Under the pieces are notes generated by a model. It was given only the letters and a program-made list of their open reading frames with translations. It had not been told where the DNA came from and ran no database searches. Source: Chloroflexi bacterium OLB13 (GTDB lineage: Bacteria; Chloroflexota; Anaerolineae; Aggregatilineales; Phototrophicaceae). Taken from it: a DNA stretch of 64,000 nt. A program made the position numbers and the translations under genes. This document shows positions 63,739 through 64,000 of the stretch, piece after piece. The number at the start of each line of letters is the position of its first letter. Position 1 is the stretch's first letter. Location of the stretch: the NCBI GenBank assembly GCA_001567485.1, contig JZRA01000068.1, forward strand, positions 62,001-126,000, written 5' to 3'.

Positions 63739-64000
63739 ATGGCGTTGAAGTCGGAATTCTTCGTTCAACCCGCGTATCCCTATGACCGGTCGAGGCCGAT
63801 TCGCTGGGTTTGGTCGCATATCTGGCGTTACAAGCGGTTGTTCTTGCAGTGCGTCGCCGGCTTCATCATCGGTTACACCAGCTTCAGCTATGCGCGTATT
63901 CTGATCGGACAGGCGGCAGACGCCATCATCAATGCCGACCCGGCCGCGCTCGCTTCGGCGGGCTTGGCCGTGCTGCTCATTCTCCTGCTCGACAGTCTCG
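63739..64000 (+). CDS. ABC exporter, N-terminal membrane part, cut by window edge
   Basis: 87 codons are visible. ATG at 63739 has CAGGAG upstream. The sequence starts with a soluble stretch, then WVWSHIWRYKRLFLQCVAGF and further hydrophobic segments, the opening of an ABC_membrane domain in which TM1 follows an amphipathic elbow helix. A fused ATPase domain beyond the window is expected from the family, so the call rests on the membrane part only. Confidence 0.7.
   Translation, partial: MALKSEFFVQPAYPYDRSRPIRWVWSHIWRYKRLFLQCVAGFIIGYTSFSYARILIGQAADAIINADPAALASAGLAVLLILLLDSL

Overview
The window looks like chromosomal DNA of a high-GC bacterium of the Chloroflexota, most likely an Anaerolineae-type lineage. 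This is inferred from style, not from a marker gene. The signs are long Thr/Pro-rich linkers (repeats of the PTATDT kind) in membrane-anchored signalling proteins, PknB-type kinases with SH3-like and TolB-like sensor parts, F420-type LLM oxidoreductases, several MalFG/UgpAE-type sugar ABC systems and a Sec/Tat didermless gene set. No rRNA, tRNA, CRISPR array, transposase or phage gene was found.

Layout. 1-1263: cut-off SpoIIE/RsbU-type phosphatase and a CheY-like regulator. 1431-7185: a secreted protein of unknown function, then a reverse-strand operon (lipoprotein, ThuA-like, Gfo/Idh/MocA, TIM-barrel isomerase, chromate-type transporter). 7279-17601: polyamine uptake and degradation (PotABCD-type transporter with an aldehyde dehydrogenase, MmsA-type dehydrogenase, class III aminotransferase, SSADH-type dehydrogenase). 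17683-38694: a 21-kb signalling and secretion locus. 38816-46589: aldolase/dehydrogenase fusion, sugar ABC transporter and GH31 glycosidase. 46628-48636: agmatine to putrescine (AguB, AguA). 48940-51200: MFS transporter and LLM oxidoreductase. 51423-54044: a TIR-NACHT-HEAT protein resembling anti-phage STAND proteins. 54149-60571: flavodoxin, trypsin-like protease, acyl-CoA dehydrogenase, MFS transporter, BaiN-type flavoprotein. 60583-62098: ECF sigma and anti-sigma. 62214-63576: TatB and TatC. 63739 to the end: start of an ABC exporter.

The most unusual region is 17683-38694. It encodes a type VII-like secretion machine reduced to four WXG100-type proteins, an EccC-type triple ATPase and a ubiquitin-like/FHA fusion. 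Around it lie a full phospho-signalling set: two receptor Ser/Thr kinases, a membrane pseudokinase with a zinc-binding N-terminus (analogous in architecture to EssB), a PP2C phosphatase with an SH3-like tail, and a VWA/FHA membrane protein. No EccB, EccD, EccE or mycosin gene is present in the window. The four small proteins fall into two alternating pairs: two with WxG, two without WxG but with a C-terminal (Y/L)RDxD tail.

Four genes (EccC-like, PP2C, trypsin-like protease, second MFS) are each broken by a single one-base frameshift. Two of these are an extra T in a T-run. The reading frames resume perfectly, so sequencing or assembly error is the simplest explanation, and each is annotated here as one gene.
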